A DNA stretch of 64,000 bases from Nitrosophilus kaiyonis. Lineage in GTDB: Bacteria; Campylobacterota; Campylobacteria; Campylobacterales; Nitratiruptoraceae. The notes beneath the pieces were generated by a model. It did no database searches. It was not told the DNA's origin and saw only the letters and a program-made list of their open reading frames with translations. Location: assembly GCF_027943725.1 (NCBI RefSeq), contig NZ_AP025696.1, positions 372,001 through 436,000 of the forward strand. Direction: 5' to 3'. Position numbers and translations under genes: made by a program. Positions 32,596 through 42,161 of this stretch are shown in pieces (the first letter of the stretch is position 1; each line of letters begins with the position of its first letter).

Positions 32596-33522
32596 TTAAT
32601 GTAAATCTCTCCAGATTTTCTTTTTCCATGCATAAGCAAGAAGAGAAAAGATAACAAAATAAAGAAGAATCCACGGTCCAAGAGAGTTTCTTTTATCTTT
32701 TTTTCTATCTCCAACTTTTTCCATGTATTCAATAACTTTATGAGTTGAAGCTTCAGTCAAACCAACTCTTGGCATTGCTGTTCCATGAAGAATTTTTTGA
32801 GGATCTTCTACAAAATCTCTAATATATTCATGGCCTCTTGATCTTATATACATGCTTAAATCTGGTGGATTAGTACCAAGATATTTTTTAAGATTAGCCT
32901 GATATTCAGCATGTTTTTTATTAAATTCAGCTTTTTGAAGTTCTGTATCCATTTTAGGCTTTTCACCAATTACATACCAATTATCATATTTCATATCGTG
33001 GCATCTACCACAAGCGTTAACAAATGCTTCTTTTGCACTCACTTCTTTTGGTGCAATAGATTTTAGATAAGCAACTATATCAGCAACCTCTTGTTCTAAA
33101 TCACCACCAGTTCCATAAAAGTTAGGCATTGGAAAAGGTCTTTTGTCATTAAATTTATGTGTAAGTTTCATAGCATGAGCTGGATTTTTTATAATTGCTG
33201 CAAGAAATTTCTCATCATACAATGCTCCTGCTGTACTTAAATCTGGTGGATTAACACCATAGCTAGCACTAGCTGCAACAGGATCCATTGGAGCAGGCAT
33301 TCCTTGAGATTTTACAGAGTGACATCCTACACATCCAGCATTCATAAAAACCTCTGCACCCTTTTGTGCATTTCCTTTTTTAGCTAGAGCAGGAAGATCT
33401 TCATATTTAAAAGTAGCAGGCTCATGGTGTGCATGCATTTGAGAATGTGCAAATGGTTCTACTCCCCAATATGTTATAAGAGTAAATATAACTACAACAA
33501 TTAATATTTTAATCTCTCTCAT
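32596..33522 (-). CDS. petC: Di-haem cytochrome c1-type subunit of the bc1 complex
   Basis: 308 aa. N-terminal signal/anchor (KILIVVVIFTLITYWG), two class I haem motifs (CVGCHS and CGRCHDMKYD) with Met ligands in PFPMPNF and AMPRVGL, and a C-terminal TM (LGPWILLYFVIFSLLAY) that anchors it to the membrane. Campylobacterota use such a di-haem cytochrome in place of mono-haem c1. It overlaps petB by 4 bp; the unit passes electrons from menaquinol to periplasmic cytochromes and on to the cbb3 oxidase. Confidence 0.94.
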   Translation of the reverse strand: MREIKILIVVVIFTLITYWGVEPFAHSQMHAHHEPATFKYEDLPALAKKGNAQKGAEVFMNAGCVGCHSVKSQGMPAPMDPVAASASYGVNPPDLSTAGALYDEKFLAAIIKNPAHAMKLTHKFNDKRPFPMPNFYGTGGDLEQEVADIVAYLKSIAPKEVSAKEAFVNACGRCHDMKYDNWYVIGEKPKMDTELQKAEFNKKHAEYQANLKKYLGTNPPDLSMYIRSRGHEYIRDFVEDPQKILHGTAMPRVGLTEASTHKVIEYMEKVGDRKKDKRNSLGPWILLYFVIFSLLAYAWKKKIWRDLH

Positions 33523-34775
33523 AGCACACCTCCTGCTCTCTTAGCTTCCCTTTTTGTAATGATAGGAAGAACTATCAATAAAAGAATTAAAAATGTAATA
33601 GATGCAAAAAAGCCTATCCAAGCATTTGCACCTGTTGGAGGGAGTTTTCCCCAGATAGTAAGAACAATCATATCCACTAAAAGAATCCAAAACCAAATAT
33701 TAAATGCACCTCTTTTATGAGCTGGGGCTACAACATCACTTCTATCTAACCAAGGCATTAAAAAGAATATAACATTTGCAATTCCAAATGCCATAAGACC
33801 AATATCCATTGCAGAAAGTGGCCCTACATCAAAGAAAAATCCTCTAAGAACCTCATAACTCCATAAGAAATACCATTCTGGATAGATATGTGGTGGAGTT
33901 TTCATTGGATTTGCTGGATCAAAGTTAATTGGGTCCATTGCAAAATTGTAATGATAAAAAACAAGATAAAAATAGAAAATCATAAATACACCAACTACAA
34001 AAAGGTCTTTACTAATAAAAACTGGCCAAAATGGTATAACTTTTGATTCAGCTTTTCTTCCAGCTTTATATTTTTCTGCTTCTGCGTCAAAATCTATATC
34101 TTCACCCTCTTGGTTATTAACATGAGGAATTCTTAATGAATAAAAGTGAAGACCAATTATCATCATAATAATTAATGGCAATAATAATACATGGAGCATA
34201 AAAAATCTAGTTAATGTTGCATCTGCAACATAAAAGTTACCTCTAATCCAGATTACTAGTTCATCACCAATAAAAGGAATACCACCAAATAGGTTTGTAA
34301 TAACTTGAGCTGCCCAGTAACTCATTTGTCCCCAAGGAAGCATATAACCACTGAAAGCTTCAGCAGAAAAAGTCACAAAAAGTAGCATACCTGAAATCCA
34401 TATCATTTCACGGCCCCTTTTATACGAGCCATAATATATACCTGTAAACATATGTATATAAATAACTAAAAATACAACAGAGGCTGCAACACCATGCATG
34501 TGTCTCCAAAGCCATCCATACCATACCTCTTGCATAATAGTATAGTTTACACTATCAAATGCAAGCTTTGTATCTGGCTTATAATACATTAAAAGAAAAA
34601 TACCACTGATAACAAGTATAGTGAACATTGTCATCAATACAACACCCATTGCCCAAAGAAAATTGATATTTTTTGGTACCCAATACTCAGCAGCCAAAAC
34701 TTTCCAAAGAGTTTTGGTAGCAAGTCTTTGGTCTAACCATTCTCCTATGCTATTCGCCTTTTCAAAATGTGCCAT
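33519..34775 (-). CDS. petB: Cytochrome b subunit of the bc1 complex
   Basis: 418 aa from the ATG at 34775, which has AAGGAG upstream; the frame continues upstream but into the petA end. Eight or nine hydrophobic helices. The paired haem-b histidines are in WLWRHMHGVAASVVFLVIYIH and FFMLHVLLLP...GLHFYSLR; the Qo-site PEWY signature is in YPEWYFLWSYEVLRG. A split after helix IV (cyt b6/subunit IV style) is absent. Standard membrane quinol oxidase core. Confidence 0.95.
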   Translation of the reverse strand: MAHFEKANSIGEWLDQRLATKTLWKVLAAEYWVPKNINFLWAMGVVLMTMFTILVISGIFLLMYYKPDTKLAFDSVNYTIMQEVWYGWLWRHMHGVAASVVFLVIYIHMFTGIYYGSYKRGREMIWISGMLLFVTFSAEAFSGYMLPWGQMSYWAAQVITNLFGGIPFIGDELVIWIRGNFYVADATLTRFFMLHVLLLPLIIMMIIGLHFYSLRIPHVNNQEGEDIDFDAEAEKYKAGRKAESKVIPFWPVFISKDLFVVGVFMIFYFYLVFYHYNFAMDPINFDPANPMKTPPHIYPEWYFLWSYEVLRGFFFDVGPLSAMDIGLMAFGIANVIFFLMPWLDRSDVVAPAHKRGAFNIWFWILLVDMIVLTIWGKLPPTGANAWIGFFASITFLILLLIVLPIITKREAKRAGGVL

Positions 34776-34785
34776 ATCTTGCTCC

Positions 34786-35289
34786 TTACGCTTTACCAAC
34801 TAATTTTTTATACTCAGGTCCCTCTTCTCCCAATACCAACTTAGTTCCTTCTATCTTAAATGGAGGAATATCAAAAGGTCTTGGAGGAGGTCCAAATGTA
34901 TTAGTCCCACAAGCATCAAATTCACCACCGTGGCAAGCACATTTGAATATCTTTTTATCAGGTTCCCAAGCAGGAATACATCCTAGGTGTGTACATAGGC
35001 CAATTCTTACCAAATAGTCGCCTTCGCCTACTTTCACATCTGCATTATCACACTTTTTTAGATCAGTATGATCTTTTTTTAGTATAAAAATAGGTTTACC
35101 TCTCCAAGTAACAGTTCTAAATTCACCTGGTTTCATTGGTGAAAGATCAACTGTAGTAAATCCTGCTGCCATAACACTTGGTAATGGATCCCAAGTTCTT
35201 TTCATGGCATAAAGAGCTGCAACTCCACCAGCAGCTGCAAACCCACCAAAGACCATTCCTAAAAAGTCGCGTCTTTTTTGATCTGCCAT
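34786..35289 (-). CDS. petA: Rieske iron-sulfur subunit of the bc1 complex
   Basis: 167 aa from the ATG at 35289, preceded by AAAGGA. The N-terminus MADQKRRDFLGMVFGG is a twin-arginine signal anchor. The [2Fe-2S] ligands are in CTHLGCIP and CACHGGEFD (C-x-H ... C-x2-H), with PPPRPFDIPPF as the proline loop. First gene of petABC; ten bases separate it from petB. A TAT system elsewhere in the genome would be needed for export. Confidence 0.95.
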   Translation of the reverse strand: MADQKRRDFLGMVFGGFAAAGGVAALYAMKRTWDPLPSVMAAGFTTVDLSPMKPGEFRTVTWRGKPIFILKKDHTDLKKCDNADVKVGEGDYLVRIGLCTHLGCIPAWEPDKKIFKCACHGGEFDACGTNTFGPPPRPFDIPPFKIEGTKLVLGEEGPEYKKLVGKA

Positions 35290-35353
35290 ATGACGTCCTT
35301 TCATTTTTTAATTAAATAGTCGAGCTTATTCTAATATAATAGAAATTAAAAAA

Positions 35354-36226
35354 TCATAAAAAAAGATTATTTTTCAAATTTGTTGCAGTAATTGTCACAT
35401 TTTTTTCATATAAAATATTTTTATTAAGAATAAATTCAGTTTCTATTGCATTTTTTACAAGATTTTTATCAAATTTTTCAATAACTTTTACACCTAAGGA
35501 AGAAAAAAGAGGAATTAAATTTGAATCTTTGTCTTCTCTTTGAATATATATAACATCTGCACCAGATGCTATTGCTTCTAAAGAACTCTGAGCAGATGAA
35601 GATATAAATAGTTTAGTTTTTTTTATCACTTCTTCATAATCTTCAATCTCAAATATATTTTTATAATATTTTTTTAATTCATCAGAGTAATTTATAAAAA
35701 AATAAAAACCTTCTAATAAATTCATATTTAAATCTTCAAATATATTTGAAACCTTAAGTAAATCTTTTTCATAATCATCATCACCAAAAAAGAAGGTTTT
35801 ATCAATATTTTTTTCAAAATCTCCAAAATATTTTTTATCAACAAGAATAGAGTTTATTATATTTTCTCCTTTTAGATAAGGAGATATTAAAATCTCTCCT
35901 TTTTTTGGTTTATCTTTAGGATTATCGCTAATTCTTATAAATTTTCCAAAAAAATCTATCATATCTTGATGCATCAAATCATTATATTCATCACTATCAA
36001 AAATAATAATATCTCCCCTTTGGCATATATTCGCCATATTTCTTACATCATCTATACCTACGCTTCTTTTAACTCCTAAATCACTTTTTGCATAACTTGC
36101 TGCTCTAAAATCTTGAACCATTAAAAGAGGATTATATTCATCAAACTCTTTCATTAATGCAACTGTTCTTCTTAATCTATCAAGACCTATTCTATGCCCC
36201 GTTTTTGCATAAAAATATAGATTCAT
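35354..36226 (-). CDS. Hypothetical protein with GT-B/PseG-like fold
   Basis: 290 aa. I do not recognise a named family. The N-terminus MNLYFYAKTGHRIGLDRLRR and the C-terminal block TKLFISSSAQSSLEAIASGADVIYIQ resemble the UDP-sugar-handling GT-B proteins MurG and PseG, where a Gly/Ser-rich loop followed by helix E-A-I/L-A-x-G binds the nucleotide sugar. The usual N-terminal GxGHxxR loop is present only as GHRIGLDRLRR. It sits between petA and mnmG with a word array upstream. A sugar or flagellin-glycan role would be speculative. Confidence 0.75.
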   Translation of the reverse strand: MNLYFYAKTGHRIGLDRLRRTVALMKEFDEYNPLLMVQDFRAASYAKSDLGVKRSVGIDDVRNMANICQRGDIIIFDSDEYNDLMHQDMIDFFGKFIRISDNPKDKPKKGEILISPYLKGENIINSILVDKKYFGDFEKNIDKTFFFGDDDYEKDLLKVSNIFEDLNMNLLEGFYFFINYSDELKKYYKNIFEIEDYEEVIKKTKLFISSSAQSSLEAIASGADVIYIQREDKDSNLIPLFSSLGVKVIEKFDKNLVKNAIETEFILNKNILYEKNVTITATNLKNNLFL

Positions 36227-36357
36227 AAAATTCCTTTAAATGTTTTTTTGACATTAGTCATTAGATATTGGTGTATTAGTTATTAGTGTATTGGTATATT
36301 AGATATATAATTTTTTACCAATAACTAATAACCAATATACCAATTACCTTTTTCTCA
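36227..36357. repeat. Quasi-palindromic word array between mnmG and hypothetical gene
   Basis: TATTGGTGTATTAGTTATTAG and TGTATTGGTATATTAG face ACCAATAACTAATAACCAAT and ATACCAATTACC. Aligning one half with the reverse complement of the other leaves a two-base gap and two or three mismatches over about 30 bases: the clearest palindromic example in the window. Confidence 0.88.
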
Positions 36358-38232
36358 CTAACTACTCTTCTTCTTTTCTCTCATCTTAATGTAAATATGA
36401 AGTATCTCTATAGCAGCTGGTGTTATTCCACTTATTTCACTTGCTGCAAATAGTGTTGGAGGTTTAAATTTTTTAAGTTTTTCTTTTACCTCATTTGATA
36501 AACCACTAATACTATCTATATCTAAATCTTGTGGGATTTTTATATTCATTAACTCTTTCATTCTATCAATTTGGCTTTTTTGCTTTTGAATATATTGATG
36601 ATATTTTGATTCAATTAATATCTGCTCTTTAGCTTCAGGGCTAAAATCTTTTATAATTGGAGCCAATTTTTCTAACTTTTCTATAGTAAAACTACTTCTT
36701 GATGCAATATTTTTCAAACTTGTTTTATCTGTAATTTTTTCTTCGCTTATACTTTCTAAAAATTTCAGAGTCTCTTTAGTTGGAGTTAAATAGTTTTCTT
36801 CTAAATATTTTAAACCTTTTTCAATTTCCTCTTTTTTCTTTAGCATTTTAGAGTATGTATCTTCATCAATAAGTCCTATTTTATGACCATAGTGCATAAG
36901 TCTTAAATCTGCATTATCTTCTCTTAATAAAAGTCTGTATTCTGCTCTACTTGTAAACATTCTATAAGGCTCTTTTGTACCTTTTGTTACCAAATCATCA
37001 ATTAAAACCCCAATATATGCTTCATCTCTTCTTAGAATAAGTGGCTCTTTTTCTTTTATAGCCAAACTTGCATTTATTCCAGCCATAAGCCCTTGTGCAG
37101 CTGCTTCTTCATATCCAGTTGTTCCATTTATCTGACCTGCTAAATAGAGGCCCTCAATTTTTTTAGTTTCTAATGTGTGTTTAAGTTCAGTTGGATCAAC
37201 CCAGTCATACTCTATTGCATATCCATATCTTACAATTTCAGCTTTTTCTAAACCTTTTACACTTCTTATCATATCCCTTTGAACATCTGGGGGCAAAGAA
37301 GTACTCATTCCATTTATATAATATTCTGTTGCCTCTAATGTTTGAGGCTCAACAAAAATATGGTGTCTCTCTTTATCCCTAAATCTATATATTTTATCCT
37401 CAATGCTTGGACAATATCTTGGCCCCACTCCTTCAATTTGACCTGTGAAAAGAGGGGCTCTACTAAAATTTGACTCAATTATTTCGTGAGTTCTTTCATT
37501 TGTATATGTTACATAACAAGGAAGCTGTGTAGGATTAAAATTTTTTCTATCAGTCCTAAAACTAAATGGGATTGGATTTTCATCTCCACTTTGAATCTCC
37601 ATTTTTGAAAAATCTATACTTTTTGCATCGATTCTTGCACAAGTCCCTGTTTTAAGCCTTCCCATTTTTAAACCAAAACTTTTTAAACATTCACTAAGTT
37701 TTTTTGATGGAAACTCACCTGCTCGTCCAGCCTCTTGCTTTATCTCACCTATATGAACAAGCCCCTTTAAAAATGTTCCTGTTGTTACAATAACTTTTTT
37801 TGCATGATATACATTTTTAAGATTTGTTAAAACTCCTATAACTTTTGAATTTTTTACCAAAATTTCATCAACCATCTCTTGAGAAACTTCAAGATTTGGA
37901 GTATTTAAAACAACTGTTCTCATATAAATTCTATATCTATCCATATCAATTTGAGCCCTGCTTCCTCTAACTGCGGGCCCTTTTGAAGCATTTAATATTC
38001 TAAATTGAATACCTGTTTTATCAGTTGTAAGCCCCATCTGCCCACCAAGAGCATCTATCTCTTTTACAAGATGCCCTTTTGCAAGACCTCCAATAGCTGG
38101 GTTACAACTCGCAGCACCAATTTGTTCAGCTAAAATTGTTATCATTAATGTTTTCAGCCCCATTCTTGCAGCAGCTAAACTGGCTTCAATACCGGCGTGT
38201 CCACCTCCAATAACAATTACATCATATTTCAT
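36358..38232 (-). CDS. mnmG: tRNA uridine-5-carboxymethylaminomethyl(34) modification enzyme
   Basis: 624 aa FAD- and NADH-binding partner of MnmE (GidA). N-terminal FAD loop [41 protein letters not shown] with the active-site Cys region, [32 protein letters not shown] and [17 protein letters not shown] are all hallmark segments; the C-terminal helical domain ([19 protein letters not shown]...[12 protein letters not shown]) binds MnmE. Full length. ATG start; divergent from ribE across 69 bp. Acts in the same wobble-uridine pathway as mnmD at 42.1-42.9 kb. Confidence 0.97.
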   Translation of the reverse strand: MKYDVIVIGGGHAGIEASLAAARMGLKTLMITILAEQIGAASCNPAIGGLAKGHLVKEIDALGGQMGLTTDKTGIQFRILNASKGPAVRGSRAQIDMDRYRIYMRTVVLNTPNLEVSQEMVDEILVKNSKVIGVLTNLKNVYHAKKVIVTTGTFLKGLVHIGEIKQEAGRAGEFPSKKLSECLKSFGLKMGRLKTGTCARIDAKSIDFSKMEIQSGDENPIPFSFRTDRKNFNPTQLPCYVTYTNERTHEIIESNFSRAPLFTGQIEGVGPRYCPSIEDKIYRFRDKERHHIFVEPQTLEATEYYINGMSTSLPPDVQRDMIRSVKGLEKAEIVRYGYAIEYDWVDPTELKHTLETKKIEGLYLAGQINGTTGYEEAAAQGLMAGINASLAIKEKEPLILRRDEAYIGVLIDDLVTKGTKEPYRMFTSRAEYRLLLREDNADLRLMHYGHKIGLIDEDTYSKMLKKKEEIEKGLKYLEENYLTPTKETLKFLESISEEKITDKTSLKNIASRSSFTIEKLEKLAPIIKDFSPEAKEQILIESKYHQYIQKQKSQIDRMKELMNIKIPQDLDIDSISGLSNEVKEKLKKFKPPTLFAASEISGITPAAIEILHIYIKMREKKKSS

Positions 38233-38301
38233 TTCAATCCTCTTTAGGCTATAATTTTATGCTATTTATACAATAGTTAAAGATAAAAATCAAGGTATAA
38301 A

Positions 38302-38910
38302 ATGTTCACAGGACTTATAAGAGAGATTGCAAAAGTTGAAAGTTTTAATGGTAAATTTTTAAGATTAAAAGCAAAATATAGACCAAATTTAGGTGACTCT
38401 ATAGCTATAAATGGAGCATGTTTAAGTGTAACTAAAATTTTTGATAATGGATTTGAAGTTGAAGTTAGTGATGAAACAAGAAAGATCGTTGCTTTAGAAA
38501 ATTATAAAGATTTAGTTCATATTGAACCAGCTATGAAACTTAGCGATAGATTAGAAGGACATATTGTTCAAGGTCATATCGATTGTGTTGGCGTAATAGA
38601 AAAAATTGAAAAAAAAATTAATTCATACGATTTTTATATAAAAATACCAAAAAGTTATATAAAATTTGTAATACCAAAAGGAAGTATAGCAGTCGATGGA
38701 GTAAGCTTGACTGTAAATGATGTTTTTGAAGATAGTTTTAGATTAACAATTATTCCATTAACAATGAAAGAGACTCTTTTTGGAAAATATAAAATAAAAA
38801 GAAGAGTAAATATTGAAACAGATATGTTTGCTAGATATCTATATTATATGTTTAAAAAAGAGAAAAAAATTAGTTGGGAAGAGATTGAGAGAATACAGGC
38901 TATTTTTTGA
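38302..38910 (+). CDS. ribE: Riboflavin synthase alpha subunit
   Basis: 202 aa. Dismutates two 6,7-dimethyl-8-ribityllumazine molecules to riboflavin. Two tandem lumazine-binding barrels: MFTGLIREIAKVESF...GDSIAINGACLSVT and MKLSDRLEGHIVQGHIDCVG...KGSIAVDGVSLTVN. Normal length. Short 69-bp divergent spacer with mnmG leaves no room for an FMN riboswitch, and none is seen. Confidence 0.96.
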   Translation: MFTGLIREIAKVESFNGKFLRLKAKYRPNLGDSIAINGACLSVTKIFDNGFEVEVSDETRKIVALENYKDLVHIEPAMKLSDRLEGHIVQGHIDCVGVIEKIEKKINSYDFYIKIPKSYIKFVIPKGSIAVDGVSLTVNDVFEDSFRLTIIPLTMKETLFGKYKIKRRVNIETDMFARYLYYMFKKEKKISWEEIERIQAIF

Positions 38911-38985
38911 TATTAGGAATTGGTAATTAGGAATTAGTAAAAGATATATAAAAACACTAATTCCTAATTCCAAATTACAAAAGGA
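38911..38985. repeat. Quasi-palindromic word array between ribE and thpR
   Basis: AGGAATTGGTAATTAGGAATTAGT, then a 17-base apex, then ACTAATTCCTAATTCCAAATTAC. Fourteen consecutive bases (ACTAATTCCTAATT) are an exact reverse complement. It probably acts as an operon-internal hairpin between co-oriented genes. Confidence 0.87.
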
Positions 38986-38990
38986 AACAG

Positions 38991-39488
38991 ATGCGACTTT
39001 TTCTTGGAACTTTTGCAAAAATTGAAGGGTTTGAAAATATAAAAAAAGATTTTTCAAATATTATTGAAGGGAAATGGGTAGAAGATGAAAATATTCATTT
39101 AACCTATATATTTTTGGGAAATGTAGAAGATCCAAAAGAGATTATTTTAAAATTAAAAGATATTAAATTTAAAAAAAAGAGTATCAATATAAGAGGATTA
39201 GGATATTTTGGAAGACCTCCAAAAATTTTATATGCAAATATAAATGATAAAGAGATAAAAAAGCTATATGAAAAATTATGTAAAAAACTACATCTTGATA
39301 TAGATGATAATTTTATCTCTCATATTACTTTAATTAGAATAAAAAAAGTAAAAGGAATAAAAAAATTTTTGGAAATGGTTGAAAAATATAAAAATAGAAA
39401 ACTTGGTGTTCTTCATTTAAAGTTAGCTCTAATTAAAAGTGAACTCACACCAAAAGGTCCTAAATATTCTATAATAAAAGAGTTTTAA
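38991..39488 (+). CDS. thpR: RNA 2',3'-cyclic phosphodiesterase (2'-5' RNA ligase family)
   Basis: 165 aa two-His phosphoesterase. The two catalytic H-x-T/S-x motifs are HLTYIFLG (about residue 36) and HITLIRIKK (about 109). ATG start with AAAGGAAACAG. The family opens 2',3'-cyclic phosphates on RNA or joins 2'-5' linked halves in vitro; biological role uncertain. Its stop codon is followed directly by the cupin start (TAA ATG). Confidence 0.9.
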   Translation: MRLFLGTFAKIEGFENIKKDFSNIIEGKWVEDENIHLTYIFLGNVEDPKEIILKLKDIKFKKKSINIRGLGYFGRPPKILYANINDKEIKKLYEKLCKKLHLDIDDNFISHITLIRIKKVKGIKKFLEMVEKYKNRKLGVLHLKLALIKSELTPKGPKYSIIKEF

Positions 39489-39782
39489 ATGAATTTTTTT
39501 GATTACGAAACACCAATAATTGATGAAAATTTTGACACTTTATTTGAAAATAAAAATATAAAAATTCAAAGAATAGTATCAAGTAATATTGATACACCTA
39601 AAGAGTTTTTGCAAAAAGAGAATGAATGGGTGATTTTATTAAAGGGTGAAGCTGAAATAGAAATGAATAATAAAAAATATAATATAAAAAAAGGCGAATA
39701 TATTTTTATTCCTTCAAATACTCCTCATAAACTACTAAAAACCAAAGAAGGCACTCTTTGGCTTGCAATTCATTTTATTTAA
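39489..39782 (+). CDS. Small cupin-domain protein
   Basis: 97 aa single-domain cupin: WVILLKGEAEIEMNNKKYNIKKGEYIFIPSNTPHKLLKTKEGTLW carries the G(x)5HxH-like and G(x)5PxG(x)2H(x)3N motifs, although the first motif lacks its His pair (ends in EIEM), so the metal site may be incomplete or different; the His in TPHKLL is kept. Translated together with thpR. 3' end overlaps the convergent AMMECR1 gene by 8 bp. Substrate unknown. Confidence 0.85.
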   Translation: MNFFDYETPIIDENFDTLFENKNIKIQRIVSSNIDTPKEFLQKENEWVILLKGEAEIEMNNKKYNIKKGEYIFIPSNTPHKLLKTKEGTLWLAIHFI

Positions 39783-40353
39783 AATCCTCTTCACTAAATT
39801 TTTCCACTTGATATGTAAAAATTTCAGGATGAAGTTCTAAACAGTTTGGTCTAAGGCCAGCTTTTAAACATAGATGTGCAAAAAACTGATCAAAATCACT
39901 CAATTCCTCCCAAACTTGTGGTAAAAAAGTTGCTTGATATCCATCCAATTTTAAAACAACACCATCAATATTTGGCCTAATTTTGCTCTTTAAATCTTGA
40001 ATATCTTTATATTCAAGAGGTTTTGGCTCGCTTAAAACAGATATCTCTATAGATATTTTGTCAAATTCATCAGGAGCTAATGGAGGAAATCTTGGATCAC
40101 TAAAAGCTGCTGCCTTTGCATTTTCTATAACATCATCAATTAAAGGTCTATATGCCACAAGAGAGCCGATACATCCTCTAAGAGAGCTTCTTTCATTTAT
40201 TGTTACAAATACAGCACCTGGTTTTTTTAATTCAGGAAACATATCAATAAGTCTTTTTTTGACATCCTCATTTAACTCTTTGTGTCCAATAAATTCCTCT
40301 TTTATTGCAATTCTTGCAATATTTAAAAGAGTTCTTTTTAGATTTTCTTCCAT
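39775..40353 (-). CDS. AMMECR1/AmmA domain protein
   Basis: 192 aa. Conserved signature RSSLRGCIGSLVAYRPL, then NAKAAAFSDPRFPPL and ISIEISVLSEPKPL, diagnostic for AMMECR1. Bacterial members often occur with a MEMO-like protein and a radical SAM protein; neither is adjacent here. Biochemical function unknown. Overlaps the convergent cupin gene by 8 bp. Confidence 0.9.
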   Translation of the reverse strand: MEENLKRTLLNIARIAIKEEFIGHKELNEDVKKRLIDMFPELKKPGAVFVTINERSSLRGCIGSLVAYRPLIDDVIENAKAAAFSDPRFPPLAPDEFDKISIEISVLSEPKPLEYKDIQDLKSKIRPNIDGVVLKLDGYQATFLPQVWEELSDFDQFFAHLCLKAGLRPNCLELHPEIFTYQVEKFSEEDFK

Positions 40354-40355
40354 AA

Positions 40356-42161
40356 CTATTCCTTTTCTAAAAATATTTTATCTTTACCACTCTTTTTAGC
40401 TTCATAAAGCAGTTTATCTGCTCTTGAAAAAATTGATTTAAAATCATCTTCTTCTTTTAGCTTTGCAACTCCTGCACTAAAAGTAATTGATTTATTTAAA
40501 ATATCAAATTTTTTCCTTTTAATGTTTTCTTTGATTCTATTTAAAATATTTTCTACTATATCTTTAGAAAGCCCTAAAAATATAATAGCAAACTCTTCAC
40601 CACCAATTCTAAAAACAAGATCATTTCCTCTTAATGAATGTTTTAAAACTTTTGAAAACTCTTTTAAAACCATATCTCCTATTTGATGACCATATGTATC
40701 ATTTATATTTTTAAAATTATCTATATCTAAAATGGCAAACTATAAATCTTCTTTCTCTTCTTTAGCAATCTTTATTTGCTCTTTAGAAATTTTTTCAAAA
40801 AAAGTCCTATTATAAAGGTTTGTTAATTTATCTTTTATTGCCATCTCTTGAAGTTTTTGTTCATAATTATAATTTTTTGTAATATCTATAAAAATAACTG
40901 CATATTCATTCTCTTTAATTTTTGAAGCTTTTACTAAAAAAATAAAATTTTTATTGTTATAAGCGATTTTTACTTTATATGGTCTATTTATATTTTCTAT
41001 TAAAATATCTATCCAATTTTTATTATTAATTTTAGATGGTAAAAAGCCTTCTTCCTCAACAAAAAAATCACATATGCATTTATGTTTTTTGGTAAAATCT
41101 TCAATATTTTTATAATCTTTAAAATAGTCAAAAAATCTTCTATTTGCATATTTAATTTTTTTACCATCTGTTAAAATTATTATCTCTTGCAAAGAATCTA
41201 ATATATTAAAGTAGTATATATTTCTCTCTTTTAATGCTCTCTCTTTATCTTTTGAATATATAAATATTATTAAAGCAATGAAAATTGTAATAACAGCAAA
41301 AAATATAAAAATTCTTAAAAAAATACTATTTTGATAAAGAGCAGATTTAATATCATTTTTGTCTTTTAAAAAAATAGCCCATCCTACAATATTTTTTTGA
41401 AAATCTTTAATAGGATAGCTATAAATATAATATTTTTCGCTCTTTATAAAATTTCTACTTTTTATAATTTTTTCAATATCTGTATTTTTTATAGTATTTA
41501 AAATATTATTATCTATATTAAAATTTGCAATATAATATCCATCAATAAATTTTTTTGATATTGGATATTTGAATCTGTTTTTATATTTTTTATCGGCTAA
41601 TATTACTATTTCATATCCAAGTTTTTTCATATTTTTTTCAATTGAGTTAAAATGGCTAATTGTCTCTACAAAACCAAGAAGTTTTTTGTTTTCATAAATA
41701 GGAGAGATAGCATTTAAACCTATTGTGTATTTACAAATAGAGATAGTTTTTAAATATTTTGGATTTTCAATTAGATATTTTATATCATCTCTGCAATTAG
41801 ATAGATTATCTCCTTTTCTTTTAGACCAGCTTCTGTAAATAGAGATACCATTTTTATCAAAAATTTGAATCCATATATTTTTATAATTTGTATATTTTTT
41901 ATAAAGAGATGGTAAAGTTTTGATTTTATTTAGAAAAGAATTTTTATTTTTAAAAATTTCATATAAATGTGGATCATTAGCTAAAGTCAGGCTAATTGCC
42001 ATGGTACTTTTTAATTTATTATCTATCTCGTTTTCAAACTCTTTTGTTGCAGTTCTAAAAGAGTTGATTACAAAGTTTTTTGTAAAACTATTTAAATTTT
42101 CATATCCAAAAATTATAAAAATAGTAAAAAGTATAAATAAGAAACTATATCTTTTTAACAT
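40356..42161 (-). pseudogene. Cache-PAS-GGDEF diguanylate cyclase interrupted by an in-frame amber codon
   Basis: One continuous minus-strand frame of ~602 codons split by a single TAG at 40740-40742. Upstream part (473 codons): TM, extracellular Cache-like sensor (NIWIQIFDKNGISIYRSWS...GLNAISPIYENKKLLGFVET), second TM near residue 285, a PAS domain, and the start of GGDEF (LQEMAIKDKLTNLYNRTFFEK). After the stop the same frame continues FAILDIDNFKNINDTYGHQ, IGD, then GGEEF in RIGGEEFAIIF. The intact protein would make c-di-GMP. With the stop, the product lacks the catalytic half; an ATG at 40673 could restart the second part, but without the substrate-binding first segment. Sequencing error, recent nonsense mutation or suppression are the options. 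Confidence 0.88.

Noticed and set aside
38233-38301. FMN riboswitch upstream of ribE
   Set aside because: The spacer is only 69 bases and lacks the conserved FMN aptamer blocks.
40674-40742. Programmed readthrough or selenocysteine/pyrrolysine at the amber codon in the GGDEF gene
   Set aside because: The break lies in an ordinary hydrophobic strand of GGDEF with no need for a special residue, and no stem-loop or conserved context follows; a plain nonsense change or read error is simpler.
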